Origin: an uncultured Chitinophagaceae bacterium | GTDB taxonomy: Bacteria; Bacteroidota; Bacteroidia; Chitinophagales; Chitinophagaceae | NCBI GenBank assembly: GCA_946885335.1 | Contig: CAMPGG010000167.1 | Location: 1 to 7,423 of the forward strand | Direction: 5' to 3' | Length of the DNA stretch: 7,423 nt | Part shown: positions 5,873 to 7,423 of the stretch, in pieces | Layout of the letters: every line of letters begins with the position of its first letter | How positions within the stretch are numbered: the first letter of the stretch is position 1 | The notes under the pieces: model-generated | What the model was told of the DNA's origin: nothing | Seen by the model: the letters and a program-made list of their open reading frames with translations, nothing else | Database searches by the model: none | Position numbers and translations under genes: made by a program

Positions 5873-7198
5873 TTATCTTCTTCCCATCAGCCCGCCCAGT
5901 TTGCCCATGGGCATTTTATTCATGCTTTTCATCATTTCCCTCATTTGTTCAAACTGCTTCATAAAGGCATTCACTTCACTGATATCTTTTCCGCTACCCA
6001 TTGAAATGCGTTTTCTGCGGCTGCCATTAATTGAATCGGGATTGGCTCTTTCATATGGTGTCATGGAATTGATGATTGCTTCGATGCCTTTAAATGCATC
6101 ATCACTGATATCTATATCCTTAATGGCTTTTCCTACCCCGGGAATCATGCCCATCAAGTCTTTCAGGTTGCCCATTTTTTTGATCTGTTCCAATTGCATT
6201 TTAAAATCTGCAAAATCAAACTGGTTTTTCCTGAATTTTTTCTCAAGCCTGCGAGCCTGTTCTTCATCAAATTGTTCCTGGGCTTTTTCAACCAAAGAAG
6301 TAATGTCTCCCATACCCAAAATACGCTGCGCCATCCTTTCAGGATAGAAAACATCCAGTGTATCCATTTTTTCACCACTGCTGGTAAATTTAATGGGTTT
6401 GTTTACGGTGTATTGGATTGAAATGGCAGCACCACCCCGGGTATCACCATCTAATTTTGTCAGCACCACGCCAGAAAAATCCAGCCTTTCATTAAAAGCT
6501 TTGGCCGTATTCACGGCATCCTGGCCGGTCATGCTATCTACAACGAATAATACTTCGTTGGGATTGACGGCATTTTTAATATTGGCAACCTCGGTCATCA
6601 TCACTTCATCAATGGCTAAACGGCCGGCAGTATCTATGATGATGACGTTTTTGTTTTTACTCCTGGCTTCTTTGACTGCATTTTGAGCAATGGAAACAGC
6701 ATCTTTATTTTCCAGCTCCAGGTGAACATCCACGCCAATTTGTTCTCCTAAAACACGTAATTGTTCCATAGCCGCGGGGCGATAAATATCTGCCGCAACC
6801 AACATGGGTGAAAGGCCTTTTTTAGTTTTCAGGTAATGGGCCAGTTTCCCGCTAAAAGTTGTTTTACCACTACCTTGTAAACCGGCTATCAGGATAACGG
6901 CCGGATTTCCTTTGGCATTAAACGGACTTTCCTGGCCTCCCATGATTTCAGCCAGTTCGTCCTTTACGATTTTGGTCATTAACTGGCCCGGGCTAACGGC
7001 GTTTATAACCTTTTCTCCAATCGCTTTATCCTTAACCCTGTCAGTCAGGTCTTTGGCGATTTTATAATTCACATCCGCATCAACCAGTGCACGCCTGATT
7101 TCCTTTACCGTAGCAGCAATATTTAATTCGGTAATTCTTCCCTGTCCTTTGACGTTCTTAAAGGCGGTTTCTAATTTATCCTGTAATGATTCAAACAT
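5873..7198 (-). CDS. ffh: Signal recognition particle GTPase Ffh
   Basis: SRP54 homologue that binds 4.5S/SRP RNA and the signal peptides of nascent membrane and secreted proteins, and docks with FtsY at the membrane. The 441 residues are a normal length. The N domain spans about 1-95 with the ALVDADVN motif at 37-44. The G domain carries GLQGSGKTT at 106-114 (G1), DIYRPAA at 137-143 (insertion box), DTAGR at 189-193 (G3) and TKLDG at 247-251 (G4). The G5 loop reads TSSGE at 272-276 rather than the common GTGE or GVGE. The M domain (about 300-430) is methionine-rich and carries SRRKRISMGSG at 393-403, the SRP-RNA-binding signature. The start ATG at 7198 gives the family-typical MFESLQDKLE. 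It heads the ffh-rpsP-rimM block. No SRP RNA gene was found nearby. Confidence 0.99.
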   Translation of the reverse strand: MFESLQDKLETAFKNVKGQGRITELNIAATVKEIRRALVDADVNYKIAKDLTDRVKDKAIGEKVINAVSPGQLMTKIVKDELAEIMGGQESPFNAKGNPAVILIAGLQGSGKTTFSGKLAHYLKTKKGLSPMLVAADIYRPAAMEQLRVLGEQIGVDVHLELENKDAVSIAQNAVKEARSKNKNVIIIDTAGRLAIDEVMMTEVANIKNAVNPNEVLFVVDSMTGQDAVNTAKAFNERLDFSGVVLTKLDGDTRGGAAISIQYTVNKPIKFTSSGEKMDTLDVFYPERMAQRILGMGDITSLVEKAQEQFDEEQARRLEKKFRKNQFDFADFKMQLEQIKKMGNLKDLMGMIPGVGKAIKDIDISDDAFKGIEAIINSMTPYERANPDSINGSRRKRISMGSGKDISEVNAFMKQFEQMREMMKSMNKMPMGKLGGLMGRR

Positions 7199-7200
7199 TT

Positions 7201-7268
7201 ATCGCTGATTATATGATTAATTAGATTTCACAGATTTGTTATCACTGATTAATTGATTATTTTGATTT
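7201..7268. repeat. Two 28-base direct repeats with 40-base period upstream of ffh
   Basis: The segments 7201-7228 and 7241-7268 match at 23 of 28 positions; both begin ATCnCTGATTA and end GATTT. The first copy ends three bases from the ffh start codon, so it would lie in the ffh leader. The units are rich in TGATTA, like some AT-rich intergenic repeats of this phylum. Confidence 0.6.
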
Positions 7269-7339
7269 AATACATCTGAATATTTCAATTCTTGCTTATA
7301 CATAATCCATGAAATCAACATAATCCCTCAATCCGAGAT

Positions 7340-7367
7340 AAAAAAAAGTGAAATAAAAAGTTCACTT
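7340..7367 (-). terminator. Hairpin plus T-run far upstream of ffh
   Basis: On the minus strand AAGTGAA (7367-7361) pairs with TTCACTT (7352-7346) over an 8-base loop, and a T-run ends at 7340. It may terminate a gene beyond the right edge of the window. Because it follows a candidate -7 box, it may instead be a leader element of ffh. A competing small hairpin, CACT with AGTG (7374-7363), uses the same left arm. Confidence 0.5.
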
Positions 7368-7378
7368 AAAAGTGTTTG

Positions 7379-7386
7379 CAAAGATA
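7379..7386 (-). promoter_or_regulatory. Candidate -7 box for ffh
   Basis: TATCTTTG matches TAnnTTTG on the minus strand. The only nearby TTG (7413-7415) is 26 bases away, longer than usual. If used, ffh would have a leader of about 175 bases that contains the hairpin at 7340-7367 and both 28-base repeats. The 225-base region 7199-7423 shows no gene. Confidence 0.35.
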
Positions 7387-7423
7387 AAGAGAGGACCTGT
7401 AAAAAATAGAGTCAAGTTTTAAG

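Noticed and set aside
5807..6004. Plus-strand reading frame of 65 codons over the ffh 3' end
   Set aside because: Most of it is the antisense of the conserved Ffh C-terminus, so it is a shadow frame.
7199..7423. SRP (4.5S) RNA gene next to ffh
   Set aside because: I looked for the conserved GGAAG/AGCA-type apical motif and a long hairpin and saw neither. The region is AT-rich repeats.

Overview
The window looks like ordinary chromosomal DNA of a member of the Bacteroidota, most likely a Chitinophagaceae-like bacterium. The assignment rests on three things seen here: AT-rich intergenic DNA, several TAnnTTTG boxes (the Bacteroidota -7 promoter element) with little sign of Shine-Dalgarno sequences, and protein features such as the long C-terminal tail on ribosomal protein S16. 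The family-level placement is an inference from protein style, not from a search.

Layout from left to right. Positions 1-1250 (minus strand) hold an M20-family metallo-dipeptidase whose C-terminus runs off the window. Positions 1464-2639 (minus) hold DNA polymerase IV (dinB), starting at GTG. A divergent intergenic region with an octamer tandem repeat separates it from a plus-strand cluster: an unrecognised 159-residue helical protein (2794-3273), a Crp/Fnr-type regulator overlapping it by one base (3273-3866), and a DinB_2-fold putative metal-dependent transferase (3950-4525). The minus-strand translation block follows, converging on the cluster with only 3 bases between stop codons: rimM (4529-5044), rpsP (5220-5657) and ffh (5873-7198). 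The last 225 bases are the ffh upstream region.

Read in the direction of transcription, ffh, rpsP and rimM keep the classic ffh-rpsP-rimM order, which links the signal recognition particle with 30S ribosome assembly. The trmD and rplS genes that often follow rimM are absent. A strong intrinsic terminator lies between rpsP and rimM, so the block is probably not one simple operon. The name DinB applies to two unrelated proteins here: the Y-family polymerase, and the four-helix DinB_2 protein.

I found no CRISPR array, mobile element, tRNA or rRNA, and no clear new multi-gene system. The items most worth a second look are the hairpin-plus-T-run elements lying just after the -7 boxes of both rpsP and ffh, the repeat and dyad cluster ahead of rimM, and the unknown 159-residue protein with an R-N-x5-H motif.
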